Below, in pieces: positions 43,325 to 52,653 of a stretch of 64,000 nucleotides of DNA. Numbering within the stretch: the stretch's first letter is position 1; each line of letters opens with the position of its first letter. The notes below the pieces were generated by a model that had not been told where the DNA came from, ran no database searches, and saw nothing but the letters and a program-made list of their open reading frames with translations. Source of the stretch: Rothia aerolata (lineage in GTDB: Bacteria > Actinomycetota > Actinomycetes > Actinomycetales > Micrococcaceae); contig NZ_BMDC01000001.1 in NCBI RefSeq assembly GCF_014635585.1, positions 720,139 through 784,138 on the forward strand, written 5' to 3'. A program made the position numbers and the translations under genes.

Positions 43325-43834
43325 GTGATAGAGCCTCAGCCCTCCCGTGAATTCAACCGTTTCATGGCTGTTTCAGCCGAAGAATACGCAAAATTTAGGC
43401 AAAAAGTCCTAGACCGTGAAACCAGCACTCGCTCAGCCGGTATCGCGCTGGCTCCCACCGATACCGAATGCAGGTCTATCGAGGTGATGTGTGCCGGCCT
43501 CAGCGTTGCTCTGCTCGAGGTTTTTGCAGGACGACGCCCCGCAGCCCACCTTGCAAAGTGGCTCAGCCAAGACTGCTATCAAAAGGTGGTCAACCGTTCC
43601 CGTATCACCAAGCAGAGCCTCCGCCGAACCTACGCCAACACTCCGCTCAACCACTCGCCCTTTCGCAAGCAGCTGCAACTGCCCAAAACCCGCCGCACCA
43701 GGGCGCAGCGGGTTGGAGAGAACCAGTTTGAAGTCACCCTCATTGTGGAAGACTTTTCGCGAGTGCGCGCCATGGCCCTGCGGGTAGAAAAAATCTTCAC
43801 CGCCTGGAAGATCACGGCACTTGAAATCGCCTAA
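43325..43834 (+). CDS. Rv3235-family protein
   Basis: A 169-residue protein with the features of the small Rv3235 family found beside secA in actinobacteria: a central helical part (IEVMCAGLSVALLEVFAGRR, then PAAHLAKWLSQDCYQKVVNR) and a C-terminal beta stretch (QFEVTLIVEDFSRVRAMALR) ending in ITALEIA. It is very basic in the middle (TRRTRAQR). GTG 43325 is the start. Its function is not known. It ends 5 bases from the convergent secA. Confidence 0.75.
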   Translation: MIEPQPSREFNRFMAVSAEEYAKFRQKVLDRETSTRSAGIALAPTDTECRSIEVMCAGLSVALLEVFAGRRPAAHLAKWLSQDCYQKVVNRSRITKQSLRRTYANTPLNHSPFRKQLQLPKTRRTRAQRVGENQFEVTLIVEDFSRVRAMALRVEKIFTAWKITALEIA

Positions 43835-43839
43835 GAAAG

Positions 43840-46533
43840 CTAGGCTTTCTGGGAACCGCGCTTGAGGCCCAGCCCCTTCTTAGCCTTCTTTTCGGGAACA
43901 ATCTCAATCTCACCGGTACCGTCGCTGACCTCAGACTCACGGGTCTCGGTTTCGGTGCCACCGCTTTCGCTCGGTGCCGAGTACTGTAGGAACTTGGGCT
44001 GGGCCGGAATATCCAGCTTAACCTTGGAGGAACGGGTGCGCTGCTTGGAAAGATCAAGGTTGAAGAGGTAGGTGACCGTCTCTTCTCGCACGGCACCCAT
44101 CATGTCCTGGTACATGGCATAGCCTTCGCGCTGGTACTCCACCAGGGGGTCGCGCTGAGCCATAGCGCGCAGACCAATACCGTCTTTGAGGTAGTCCATC
44201 TCATAGAGGTGCTCAGGCCAGCGCTTACCGATCACCGACAGCACCACGCGGCGCTCGATCTCGCGCATGGCTTCCTCGCCCACCTCTTCCTCACGCTCTT
44301 CGTAAATCACGTGGGCATCAGCCAGCACCTCGGTGACCAGCAGGTCACGGGTAATCTTGTTCTCTCCCCCGGCCAGCTCAGCCACGTCGTCCACGGTGAT
44401 ACCAATGGGGTAGACGGTCTTCAGAGCTGACCACAGCTTCTCGAAGTCCCAATCCTCGGGGTGCCCCTCAGCCACATGCGCATCCACAATAGAGGTAAGC
44501 ACCTCGGAGGTGAACTTCTGAATGTTTTCCTTCAGGTCGTCTCCGTGCAGAATCGCGTTGCGGTCCTTGTACATGGCCTCACGCTGGCGGTTGAGCACGT
44601 CGTCATACTTGAGAATGTTCTTACGCTGTTCCGCGTTCCGCGCCTCAACCTGGCCCTGGGCATTGGCGATAACGCGGGAAACCAGTTTGGAGTCCAGAGC
44701 GACATCGTCGGGGGCACCCGCCATCAGACGGGCAGCTGCCTGACCGTTGAAGAGGCGCATGAGGTCATCAGCCAGGGAAAGGTAGAAGCGAGATTCGCCG
44801 GGATCGCCCTGGCGGCCCGAACGACCCCGTAGCTGGTTATCAATGCGGCGGGACTCGTGACGCTCGGTGCCAAGCACGTAGAGACCGCCCAGTTCCACCA
44901 CTTCTTCGTGCTCTGCCTGGGCTGCGGCCTCGCACTCAGCAAGAACCTCAGGCCACTTCTGCTCGTAGGCCTCAGCGTTCTTTTCGGGGTCAAGACCGAG
45001 CTTCTTCATGCGCTCAACGGCTTCAAACTCGGGGTTGCCGCCGAGCATAATGTCGGTGCCGCGGCCTGCCATGTTGGTTGCCACGGTCACTGCACCCTTG
45101 TGACCCGCCTGGGCCACAATGTGGGCCTCACGCTCGTTGTTCTTAGCGTTGAGAACCTCGTGGCGAATACCCTCGCGCTTGAGGAGCTTGGAGAGATACT
45201 CGCTCTTCTCCACGCTGGTGGTACCCACCAAGACAGGCTGGCCCTTCTCGTTGTGCTCCTTGATATCGAGCACCACGGCGTTGAACTTGGCGATCTCGTT
45301 CTTGTAAACCTTATCGGGCTGGTCGATACGGGCCACTCCCTTGTTGGTGGGAATGGGCACCACGCCCAGCTCGTAGGTGTTCATGAACTCTGCCGCCTCG
45401 GTCTCAGCGGTACCGGTCATACCCGAGAGCTTGTCGTACATGCGGAAGTAGTTCTGCAAGGTCACCGTGGCCATGGTCTGATTCTCGGGCTTAATCTCCA
45501 CCTCTTCCTTGGCTTCAATTGCCTGGTGGATTCCCTCGTTGTAGCGGCGTCCGGAGAGAATACGGCCGGTGTGCTCATCCACAATCATGACCTCGCCGTT
45601 CATCACCACGTAGTCTTTGTTGTTGTGGAAGAGCTCCTTGGCCTTGATGGAGTTGTTAAGGAAGCCAATCAGCGGGGTGTTGGCGGGCTCGTAGAGGTTG
45701 CGAATACCCAGGTGGTCTTCAATCTTGTCGATACCGGGCTCCAAGATACCCACGGTACGCTTCTTCTCGTCTACCTCGTAGTCAACATCGACCTTGAGGG
45801 TACGGGCAAAGCGCGCAAATTCCGAGTACCAGCGGTTGGCCTCACCGGCTGCGGGGCCGGAAATAATCAGAGGAGTACGCGCCTCGTCAATGAGGATGGA
45901 GTCAACCTCATCGACAATGGCAAAGTTATGGCCGCGCTGAACCTGCTCTTCAACGGTCCAGGCCATGTTATCGCGCAGGTAGTCGAAGCCGAATTCGTTG
46001 TTGGTGCCGTAGGTAATATCGGCGGCGTACTGCTTGCGACGCTGGTTGGGAGTCTGGTTGGAGAGAATTACACCCGATTCCATGCCCAGGAAGCGGAAGA
46101 CTCGGCCCATCTGATTGGCCTGGTACTCAGCCAGGTAGTCGTTGACGGTCACCACGTGCACGCCCTTGCCGGTGAGCGCATTGAGGTAGGACGGCGCGGT
46201 GGCCACCAGGGTCTTGCCTTCACCGGTCTTCATTTCGGCGATGTTGCCCAGATGCAGGGCAGCGCCACCCATCAGCTGTACATCATAGTGACGCTTGCCC
46301 AGGGTTCGTTTAGATGCCTCGCGCACCACCGCGAATGCCTCGGGCAGGAGCGAATTGAGATCTTCGCCCTTCTCAGCACGTTCACGGAACTTCGCAGTCT
46401 CAGCGCGCAGCTCGTCGTCAGACATGCTTTCAAAGGTTTCTTCGAGCGAATTCACCGCATCGGTGTAGGCACGAAGCTGCTTGAGGATTTTCTTATCCCC
46501 GACGCGAAGAATCTTTTCCAAGAAAGATGCCAC
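43840..46533 (-). CDS. secA: Preprotein translocase ATPase SecA (SecA1)
   Basis: An 897-residue SecA. Walker A is [13 protein letters not shown] at residues 101-113, the DEAD-like Walker B is [15 protein letters not shown], motif III regions include [11 protein letters not shown] and [16 protein letters not shown], and [18 protein letters not shown] is motif VI. The preprotein cross-linking domain lies between. The C-terminus ends in a Lys/Gly-rich tail and lacks the Cys-His zinc motif of SecB-binding SecAs, as usual in Gram-positives. It pushes unfolded preproteins through SecYEG. ATG 46533. A terminator at 46699 separates it from hpf. Confidence 0.97.
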   Translation of the reverse strand: MASFLEKILRVGDKKILKQLRAYTDAVNSLEETFESMSDDELRAETAKFRERAEKGEDLNSLLPEAFAVVREASKRTLGKRHYDVQLMGGAALHLGNIAEMKTGEGKTLVATAPSYLNALTGKGVHVVTVNDYLAEYQANQMGRVFRFLGMESGVILSNQTPNQRRKQYAADITYGTNNEFGFDYLRDNMAWTVEEQVQRGHNFAIVDEVDSILIDEARTPLIISGPAAGEANRWYSEFARFARTLKVDVDYEVDEKKRTVGILEPGIDKIEDHLGIRNLYEPANTPLIGFLNNSIKAKELFHNNKDYVVMNGEVMIVDEHTGRILSGRRYNEGIHQAIEAKEEVEIKPENQTMATVTLQNYFRMYDKLSGMTGTAETEAAEFMNTYELGVVPIPTNKGVARIDQPDKVYKNEIAKFNAVVLDIKEHNEKGQPVLVGTTSVEKSEYLSKLLKREGIRHEVLNAKNNEREAHIVAQAGHKGAVTVATNMAGRGTDIMLGGNPEFEAVERMKKLGLDPEKNAEAYEQKWPEVLAECEAAAQAEHEEVVELGGLYVLGTERHESRRIDNQLRGRSGRQGDPGESRFYLSLADDLMRLFNGQAAARLMAGAPDDVALDSKLVSRVIANAQGQVEARNAEQRKNILKYDDVLNRQREAMYKDRNAILHGDDLKENIQKFTSEVLTSIVDAHVAEGHPEDWDFEKLWSALKTVYPIGITVDDVAELAGGENKITRDLLVTEVLADAHVIYEEREEEVGEEAMREIERRVVLSVIGKRWPEHLYEMDYLKDGIGLRAMAQRDPLVEYQREGYAMYQDMMGAVREETVTYLFNLDLSKQRTRSSKVKLDIPAQPKFLQYSAPSESGGTETETRESEVSDGTGEIEIVPEKKAKKGLGLKRGSQKA

Positions 46534-46698
46534 GGAAACTGACTCCTTGAGACGAAAGTATTACTGGCGTGCGGTTCAGCTATTGAACGGCACAGACTCT
46601 ACCATTCTAGGCTACACCCGGGAAATGAGCCGTTTTCAGCGCAAATTCTTCTCTGGGCAAATAGTCACATTACCCCTGTTTCCGCTAAGAAACGCACA

Positions 46699-46726
46699 TG
46701 GCCCCTCGCCAGAAGGCGAGGGGCCA
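46699..46726 (-). terminator. Terminator between hpf and secA
   Basis: TGGCCCCTCGCC pairs perfectly with GGCGAGGGGCCA around AGAA. It lies 21 bases past the hpf stop, so it ends the hpf transcript before secA. Confidence 0.85.
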
Positions 46727-46747
46727 GAGAATTAAAAGACTCTTTTC

Positions 46748-47383
46748 TTAGCTTTCGGTCAGGGTAATAACGCCGTAGGACCAACCCTTGCGACGGTAAA
46801 CAGCGGAGGGAGAGCCTGTTTCCTTATCAATGTAGATGAAGAAATCGTGGCCCACGAGCTCCATGTTGTCTACTGCCTCTTCGGGGGTGAAACGCTCGGC
46901 GGTGAAGCTCTTACGGCGGATCTCGATGGGCGAGGTTACCTCATCTGCCAGCGAGTATTCGGTGGAGAAAGCTGCCTCTTCTACCGGAACATCATCACTG
47001 TGAATCTCGATGGTTGCTACCTGGTCGTCAATAATAGGCAGCGAGCCGGTTGCCTCAGAAACGGAAGCGGGCCGCTTTCCGCCAGCCTTGGGGGTCTTAC
47101 GGCGGTCGCGGGCTCGCCGCAGGCGCTCTAGGAGTTTTCCGTAGGTGTCATCAAAAACTGCGAACTTGTCTTCGCCGTGTGATTCTGCGCGAAGAACCGG
47201 GCCTTGGCCGGTAACCGTGATCTCTACTCGGATTGTGTTGGGACCGGAGTGGCCATCTTTGGTGAATTTGACTTCGATATCGCTGACCCGTTCGAGCTGT
47301 TCGAACTTGACAACTTTTTCTTCGACGTATTCACGAAGACGGTCGGTGACTTTGACGTTACGGCCAATGACGTTGGTTTTCAC
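46748..47383 (-). CDS. hpf: Ribosome hibernation promoting factor, long form
   Basis: A 211-residue long-form HPF. The N-terminal S30AE domain (VIGRNVKVTDRLREYVEEKV to YGKLLERLRRARDRRK) binds the small-subunit decoding region; the C-terminal dimerisation domain (about 155-211, IRRKSFTAERFTPEEAVDNM to KGWSYGVITL) pairs two ribosomes into 100S particles. GTG 47383 is the start because GGAGGG is 4 bases before it; an in-frame TTG at 47395 overlaps that sequence. Two hairpins at 47410-47427 (CTCATC/GATGAG) and 47431-47449 (GGAATT/AATTCC) lie in its leader. Confidence 0.94.
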   Translation of the reverse strand: MKTNVIGRNVKVTDRLREYVEEKVVKFEQLERVSDIEVKFTKDGHSGPNTIRVEITVTGQGPVLRAESHGEDKFAVFDDTYGKLLERLRRARDRRKTPKAGGKRPASVSEATGSLPIIDDQVATIEIHSDDVPVEEAAFSTEYSLADEVTSPIEIRRKSFTAERFTPEEAVDNMELVGHDFFIYIDKETGSPSAVYRRKGWSYGVITLTES

Positions 47384-47524
47384 AATGCCCTCCAAGTGTT
47401 GGGGGTTCGCTCATCTACGGTGATGAGCAGGGAATTTCTTTTCAATTCCTTGGTTCAAGACTAGTAGATTTTATGGCCTGTGTCACTTTCTGTTACGGGT
47501 CTGGTCACCATTAGTTCACAAGCC

Positions 47525-48358
47525 TTAAGATCCCTCGAAACGGCGGGGAACGGCGGCCACCGTACTGGCCCCGAGCACCGTGGTCAGCGGTTGAAGCAAG
47601 CGGTAGGCTGCGCTGAGCGTAGCGCCGGTGGTCACCACGTCGTCCACCAAAATGCAGGCGGCGTCGCTAAGATCGTAGCGGAAGCCCAGGAGACCACCCG
47701 GCGGTTGGGCCGGGGCAAGCGAGTGGCTCATCCGTCGAAACCTGTCTTCTACACCCAGGGTCTTCTGGCCGGGGCCCTCCCTACCCAAGAACCCACTCAG
47801 CACCGAGCCACTTTTCTTTTTCAGGGCCGGGACCACCTTAATTTCAGAGCCAACTCCTGCCAGCTGGGGCGGCAGGTTAGCGCGGAGCTGGCGCAGGCTA
47901 TAGCGAGCCAACTCTTCTGCTGGAGAGTAACCCCTCTTCCGCAGGCTTGAGGCTTCAGAGGGCATGGGTACCAGCACCAGCGTCTTTCCCCGGAGAAGTG
48001 CCAAGTCTTGCTCTTCCAGCAGAGCCGAAATCGCCCGGGTGAGGCCGGTTGCTAGGTAGGGGGTGAGGTCGGTTCGTCCGCCGTTTTTAAAGGCGAGGAC
48101 GGCGGCGGCCACCTCGTGCTCGTAGAGCCCGCTGGCCACGCAGGTAGGTTGGGCGGACCGCAGCTGGGGCCGGTGAAGGTTGAGCAGGGAGTGGCGTAGC
48201 AGGTAATCACACCTGGGACAAAGGTCTTTTCTGCCGTGCAGGTTTTTGCCGTAGGTTCCGCAGCAGGCGCAGGTGGCAGGCAGAAACAGGTCTGAGACAT
48301 CGGCCAGTGCCTGCCCCATACCCTGCCTCAACCTGCTGGCGGAAAATTTCTCGGCCAC
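47525..48358 (-). CDS. comF: ComF-family phosphoribosyltransferase-like protein
   Basis: A 277-residue ComF protein. An N-terminal zinc knuckle (TCACCGTYGKN, then LCPRCDYLL, residues about 29-53) precedes a type I phosphoribosyltransferase fold whose PRPP loop is CILVDDVVTTGATLSAA. VLVPMPSEASSLRKRGYSPA is also typical. In naturally competent bacteria ComF helps DNA uptake; its role in actinobacteria is unclear. It starts 2 bases after lpqB and so joins the mtrA-mtrB-lpqB string. Confidence 0.88.
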   Translation of the reverse strand: MAEKFSASRLRQGMGQALADVSDLFLPATCACCGTYGKNLHGRKDLCPRCDYLLRHSLLNLHRPQLRSAQPTCVASGLYEHEVAAAVLAFKNGGRTDLTPYLATGLTRAISALLEEQDLALLRGKTLVLVPMPSEASSLRKRGYSPAEELARYSLRQLRANLPPQLAGVGSEIKVVPALKKKSGSVLSGFLGREGPGQKTLGVEDRFRRMSHSLAPAQPPGGLLGFRYDLSDAACILVDDVVTTGATLSAAYRLLQPLTTVLGASTVAAVPRRFEGS

Positions 48359-48360
48359 GG

Positions 48361-50067
48361 CTAGCCGGAGTAGCTAAAGTCGTGGGTGGCGGTCTCAATC
48401 CGTGACCAGGTTCGATCCACCAGCATGTAGATACCCTGGTTAGCAGTTTGGGCAATCACCTGGTCGCCACCGATGCAGGCGGCAACCTGGGTCAAGGAAT
48501 CGAGCTGGCTGATTTCGCTCTGCTCACCCGAGAGGTAGACCAGCTCCGACTCGCCGGTCTGATAGTTGGCCACCACCAGGCTCTGGTCTGAGGTCCAGCG
48601 GGCATCTGATATCTCAAAGTTGGTGGCAATACGCACCGGCTGAATGAGTTCCTCGGGCTTATTATCTGCATTTCGTCTGACCCCGGAAATCCAGAGGAAG
48701 CTGGAGCCTTCTGACTCCGCAACGATTGCCGCCCGCGAGCCATCCCTGGCGATGCGCAGGGCACTCACCCGGGCGCCGTCCAACCAATCAGCCTGTACCT
48801 CATCTGTTGCGAAATCATTACCCGCCAGCGAGACCAGGTGCAGGGTAGCATCTGCCTCAGCCACCCACATCCACTGGAACTGGTCAAAGCTGGGTGTGCA
48901 GAACTCACTGCCCTGAAGCACCACCCGGCTCTCGCTGTTCTTAATCAGATAGACCGAGCTGAGATCACTGCTGAGGTAGGAGAAAACCTGGCGGTTATAC
49001 CCCATAGCGGTGTGTACCATATCACCCTCAGACGTGGAGTAGACGGTCTGCTGGCTTTCGCGGTTGAGCACCTCACTGCGAATTCGCAGGGTCGAACCGT
49101 CAACGCCCACCACATTTTGGCTGACCACCGGGTTAACCCGCGGTTCAATATAGTTATCCAGGGCGTTGGTGGTCACCGGCTGATCATCAAAAAGCAGGGT
49201 CACGGATTCGATGCCGCTCACCAGCTCCAGGGTCTGGGTCAGCTGGCTATTAATTCGCTCAATATCCAGCTGAGACATGTCCGGGGAGATATTAGAGCCT
49301 TGCAAACTCACCTCGGCGGAAGTGCCGTTAATAGGAACCGAGTTCCTGGTCAGGCTGGTGTTTTCCGGTAGAGCTGAACGGACGGCGTCGAGCAAGTAGG
49401 GGGCAGGCCCCTGCAACAGCACCCGCACAATCGAGGTGGCCACGGAAGACCGGTCGGCAAACCAGCGGACATCGGGCACCGCGTAGGTGAAGGTGGGGTC
49501 GTAAAAATAGAGGGTAAAGGAGTCAAAGCTCTGTTCGAACTCGCTCTGTTCCAGCACCAGCCCGTCGGGTGCCTGGCTAATCCGCCACTCCCCCTGAACC
49601 TGCGTCAGGTTAAAGAGGAGATATTCCGTGGATTCTTCAGCGAAGGAAGTGGCCAGTCCAACCTCATCAATCTCGGTGGTGGCCGGAACCGTGGCCCGAA
49701 AGCGCCCCTCTTCGTCAGGCTCAGCGGTCACAGACAGAGAGTTGGTATGAATGAGGGTGCGGGCATCGGGCCGCCACGATTCCGAGAGGTCATCGGTGAG
49801 AAAACGCCGGGCCACCTCGTAGTCGTTATCGGGGCCGATTCCCGCATGGAAGAAACCGCGAATAATCTCTTCGGGGCTGGCACCTGGCTGGGGGCCCTCA
49901 GGGGTAATCTCGCTATTCTGGGTAGCCGAGTCAGCGCGGGAATCAGCGTAGTGGTTAACCGCTCCGTTGGAGGGAATAGAGGCACAGGCGTTCAGGGCCA
50001 GCAGGGAAGCTGAAGAAAGCCCGGCGGTCAGCAGGCTCCTTCGGCTGAGAATATGGGAACGGTCCAC
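48361..50067 (-). CDS. lpqB: Lipoprotein LpqB (MtrAB accessory)
   Basis: A 568-residue lipoprotein. The signal peptide MDRSHILSRRSLLTAGLSSA ends in a lipobox LNAC at about residue 28. A GerMN domain (about 180-310, SLQGSNISPDMSQLDIER) precedes a C-terminal beta-propeller (about 320-568). In mycobacteria LpqB binds the outer part of MtrB and tunes MtrA phosphorylation. The gene follows mtrB by 2 bases, in the conserved mtrA-mtrB-lpqB order. Confidence 0.92.
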   Translation of the reverse strand: MDRSHILSRRSLLTAGLSSASLLALNACASIPSNGAVNHYADSRADSATQNSEITPEGPQPGASPEEIIRGFFHAGIGPDNDYEVARRFLTDDLSESWRPDARTLIHTNSLSVTAEPDEEGRFRATVPATTEIDEVGLATSFAEESTEYLLFNLTQVQGEWRISQAPDGLVLEQSEFEQSFDSFTLYFYDPTFTYAVPDVRWFADRSSVATSIVRVLLQGPAPYLLDAVRSALPENTSLTRNSVPINGTSAEVSLQGSNISPDMSQLDIERINSQLTQTLELVSGIESVTLLFDDQPVTTNALDNYIEPRVNPVVSQNVVGVDGSTLRIRSEVLNRESQQTVYSTSEGDMVHTAMGYNRQVFSYLSSDLSSVYLIKNSESRVVLQGSEFCTPSFDQFQWMWVAEADATLHLVSLAGNDFATDEVQADWLDGARVSALRIARDGSRAAIVAESEGSSFLWISGVRRNADNKPEELIQPVRIATNFEISDARWTSDQSLVVANYQTGESELVYLSGEQSEISQLDSLTQVAACIGGDQVIAQTANQGIYMLVDRTWSRIETATHDFSYSG

Positions 50068-50069
50068 CG

Positions 50070-51869
50070 CTAGTTCTCCTCCTCCGGCTCTGAATCGATG
50101 CGGTCTATATCGTCGTCCAGCGAGACCCTGGGAATCTTGGCGCTAATGGGGGTGGGGCCATCTACCGAGTCTCCGGTCAGAAGCACCGGTGAGGCACCCA
50201 TGGGAATATCCTGTTTCAGGGGCAGGGTCATGCGGAAGCAGGCCCCTTCGCCCAGCTCACCCCAGGCCTCCAGCGTGCCCCGGTGCAGAGCGACGTCCTC
50301 CGCCGCAATCGACAGCCCCAAACCGGTGCCACCCAGCGTGCGTTTGCGCGAAGGGTCCCCTCGCCAGAACCGGTTAAAGACCTGTTTAATCTGTTCGCGA
50401 CTGAGACCGATACCGTGGTCGCGCACGGCAATACCCACGGCTGTTTCGCTGGTGGCAATGTAAACGTCAATGGGCTGAGACTCGCTGTGCTCCACCGCGT
50501 TGAAGAAGAGGTTGCGCAGCACCCTCTCGATACGGCGGTGGTCCATCTCAACGGTAATGGGTGAGGACGGCGCATGCATGCGCAGTTCTGTCGAGGTGCG
50601 GATGAGGTGCGGCTCCACCGCCAGCAGAACATCGTTGACCACCGCCATGAAGTCCACCGAGGTGGCATCGAGCTTGGCCGAGCCCGCATCGAAGCGAGAA
50701 ATCTCCAGCAGGTCAGAGAGTAGGGAGTCAAAGCGGTCAACCTGGTTGTAGAGCAACTCGGTGGGCCGTTTATAGGAGGGCGCCATTTCATCGCGACCGT
50801 CATAGAGCATCTCTGCCGCCATGCGAACCGTCGTCAGCGGGGTGCGCAGCTCGTGCGAGACGTCGGAGACAAACCTCTGCTGCATGGTAGAGAGCGTTTC
50901 CAACCGATAAATCTGATCTTGCAGGCTGTCTGCCATCTTGTTGAAGGAACGGCCCAGGCGGGAAGTCTCGTTGTGGCCACGCACAATCACACGCTGGCCC
51001 AGATCTCCCCCAGCCAGTTTCTCAGCGGTAATGGCGGTGGAAGAAAGCGGGCGGATCACCATGCGGGTTACCACCCACACGATAGAGAGAACCACCAAAA
51101 GCAGGATTCCAAAGGCAAGGCCCACCACCACATTGATGTAGTTCAGGGTCTGCTGGGAGGAACTGAGGTTGTAGACCAAATACAGACCGTAGTTGGGATT
51201 CTGCGGAATGGAGATACTCGAGCCCACGAAAAGAGCCGGCTCCTCAACACCGTTCTGCTCAAGGGTTGAGGACTGCCAAAAAATTCCCTCGGAAGAGTTG
51301 ACCGAGTCTTGCAGGGCCTGGGGCACGTCGTCTGAACTGAGCTGATCATTTTGACTCTGCTCAGAAATAAAACCCTCATCAGCGGAGCTGCCCGGAATCA
51401 GAATCCACTGTTTCTCGCTGTCGCTACCGCTGGCCTCAAGCACCGTGACAATGCGTAGCACATCCTGCTGAATCTCTGCCCGGCCCGTAGAGTCCGAGCT
51501 ATCCAGCAGGGTCTGCACGTTGGTGAAACCGTTGGAGGATTCTTCCAGAGCCTGGTCCAGCCTGCCCTGGAAGAGGGAGTTAGCAATCTGGTGGGAGAGA
51601 AAGTAGCCCACAAATACGAAGGCAATGGCCAGCAACAAGCCCGCGCTAGCCACGGCGCCGAACTGCAGGGAGGTGCGCCAGAGGTAACGGGCACGACGAA
51701 TCGGGTGCCGCCAGCTCAGCTCGGGAGCTTTCGAGATATCAACCTCGGCGCTCTCCTTCTGAGGGCTGCCTACCCGACCCGCTCCCAGCGGTTTCTCCGC
51801 CGCGGCGTCGTCCGACAAGAGCCCCGCCTCAGCCGAAGAACCCTCTTTTGTCTCCTGTTCCCTGCTCAA
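50070..51869 (-). CDS. mtrB: Sensor histidine kinase MtrB
   Basis: A 599-residue membrane kinase. A long cytoplasmic lead (about 65 residues) precedes helix 1 (FGAVASAGLLLAIAFVFVGY), an extracellular domain and helix 2 (VVVGLAFGILLLVVLSIVWV). HAMP follows, then HisKA with the phosphorylated His in FVSDVSHELRTPLTTVRMAA and HATPase with RNLFFNAVEHSES, AVRDHGIGLS and GGTGLGLSIA. MtrB phosphorylates MtrA and controls cell-wall and division genes. It begins 10 bases after mtrA. Confidence 0.94.
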   Translation of the reverse strand: MSREQETKEGSSAEAGLLSDDAAAEKPLGAGRVGSPQKESAEVDISKAPELSWRHPIRRARYLWRTSLQFGAVASAGLLLAIAFVFVGYFLSHQIANSLFQGRLDQALEESSNGFTNVQTLLDSSDSTGRAEIQQDVLRIVTVLEASGSDSEKQWILIPGSSADEGFISEQSQNDQLSSDDVPQALQDSVNSSEGIFWQSSTLEQNGVEEPALFVGSSISIPQNPNYGLYLVYNLSSSQQTLNYINVVVGLAFGILLLVVLSIVWVVTRMVIRPLSSTAITAEKLAGGDLGQRVIVRGHNETSRLGRSFNKMADSLQDQIYRLETLSTMQQRFVSDVSHELRTPLTTVRMAAEMLYDGRDEMAPSYKRPTELLYNQVDRFDSLLSDLLEISRFDAGSAKLDATSVDFMAVVNDVLLAVEPHLIRTSTELRMHAPSSPITVEMDHRRIERVLRNLFFNAVEHSESQPIDVYIATSETAVGIAVRDHGIGLSREQIKQVFNRFWRGDPSRKRTLGGTGLGLSIAAEDVALHRGTLEAWGELGEGACFRMTLPLKQDIPMGASPVLLTGDSVDGPTPISAKIPRVSLDDDIDRIDSEPEEEN

Positions 51870-51879
51870 CCACTACCTC

Positions 51880-52569
51880 TTAACGCTTGGGCTTATCGGA
51901 GACTGCCTTGTAGCCCACTCCGCGCACGGTCAAGACAATCTGGGGGTTCTCGGGGTCCTGCTCAATCTTTGACCTCAGACGCTGAATATGCACGTTCACC
52001 AGGCGGGAATCGACGTCTCGCTCGTAACCCCACACGTTATCGAGCAGGGTCTCGCGGGTCATCACCTGGCCGGGTTGGCGTGCCAGATTGGCCAGCAGTT
52101 CAAATTCAAGCGGGGTCAGCGGAATCAGAGCGCCGTCCCGCGAGACGGTGTGGCCGGCGAGATCCACTTCAAGGCCGCCCACGCGCAGGGGCTCGTTGGA
52201 GTGGTCTTCGCGGGGGCGCAAACGGGCCCGCACGCGGGCCAACAGCTCAGCGGGTTTGAAGGGCTTGGCAATGTAGTCATCGGCGCCGGCTTCAAGACCG
52301 CGCACTACGTCGTCGGTGTCGCTCTTGGCGGTCAGCATGATAATCGGAACATCTGATTCGTTGCGAATCTGCGCGCACACCTCAACCCCGTTTTTGCCGG
52401 GAAGCATCCAGTCAAGAAGAACAAGGTCGGGTTGGTTAGCAACAAACGCATCAAAGGCTTTATCGCCCGCCTCGCAGAAAACGGTGTCAAAACCCTCCTG
52501 TGCCAGCACGATGCCTACCATTTCTGCCAAAGCATCGTCGTCATCTACCACAAGAATAGTTGCGCTCAT
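51880..52569 (-). CDS. mtrA: Response regulator MtrA
   Basis: A 229-residue OmpR-family regulator starting at ATG 52569 (MSATILVVDDDDA), with AAGGAG about 11 bases upstream; a longer frame to 52602 is not needed. The phospho-acceptor is D53 (LLDWMLP), with K at KPFKPAEL. The C-terminal winged helix has LTPLEFELLANLARQPGQVM and SRLVNVHIQRLRSKIE. It is the master regulator of cell-wall remodelling and replication-linked genes in actinobacteria. Confidence 0.95.
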   Translation of the reverse strand: MSATILVVDDDDALAEMVGIVLAQEGFDTVFCEAGDKAFDAFVANQPDLVLLDWMLPGKNGVEVCAQIRNESDVPIIMLTAKSDTDDVVRGLEAGADDYIAKPFKPAELLARVRARLRPREDHSNEPLRVGGLEVDLAGHTVSRDGALIPLTPLEFELLANLARQPGQVMTRETLLDNVWGYERDVDSRLVNVHIQRLRSKIEQDPENPQIVLTVRGVGYKAVSDKPKR

Positions 52570-52653
52570 GAAAGTCCCTGCTCCTTTAGCTTTCGGTCTC
52601 AAAATCTCGGGATGTCTACTAACCCTGAATCAATAGTACAGACCTGTACGGGT

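Noticed and set aside
44857-46542. 561-codon open frame antisense to secA
   Set aside because: A shadow caused by codon bias of secA; low-complexity His/Val/Leu composition with no recognisable domain.
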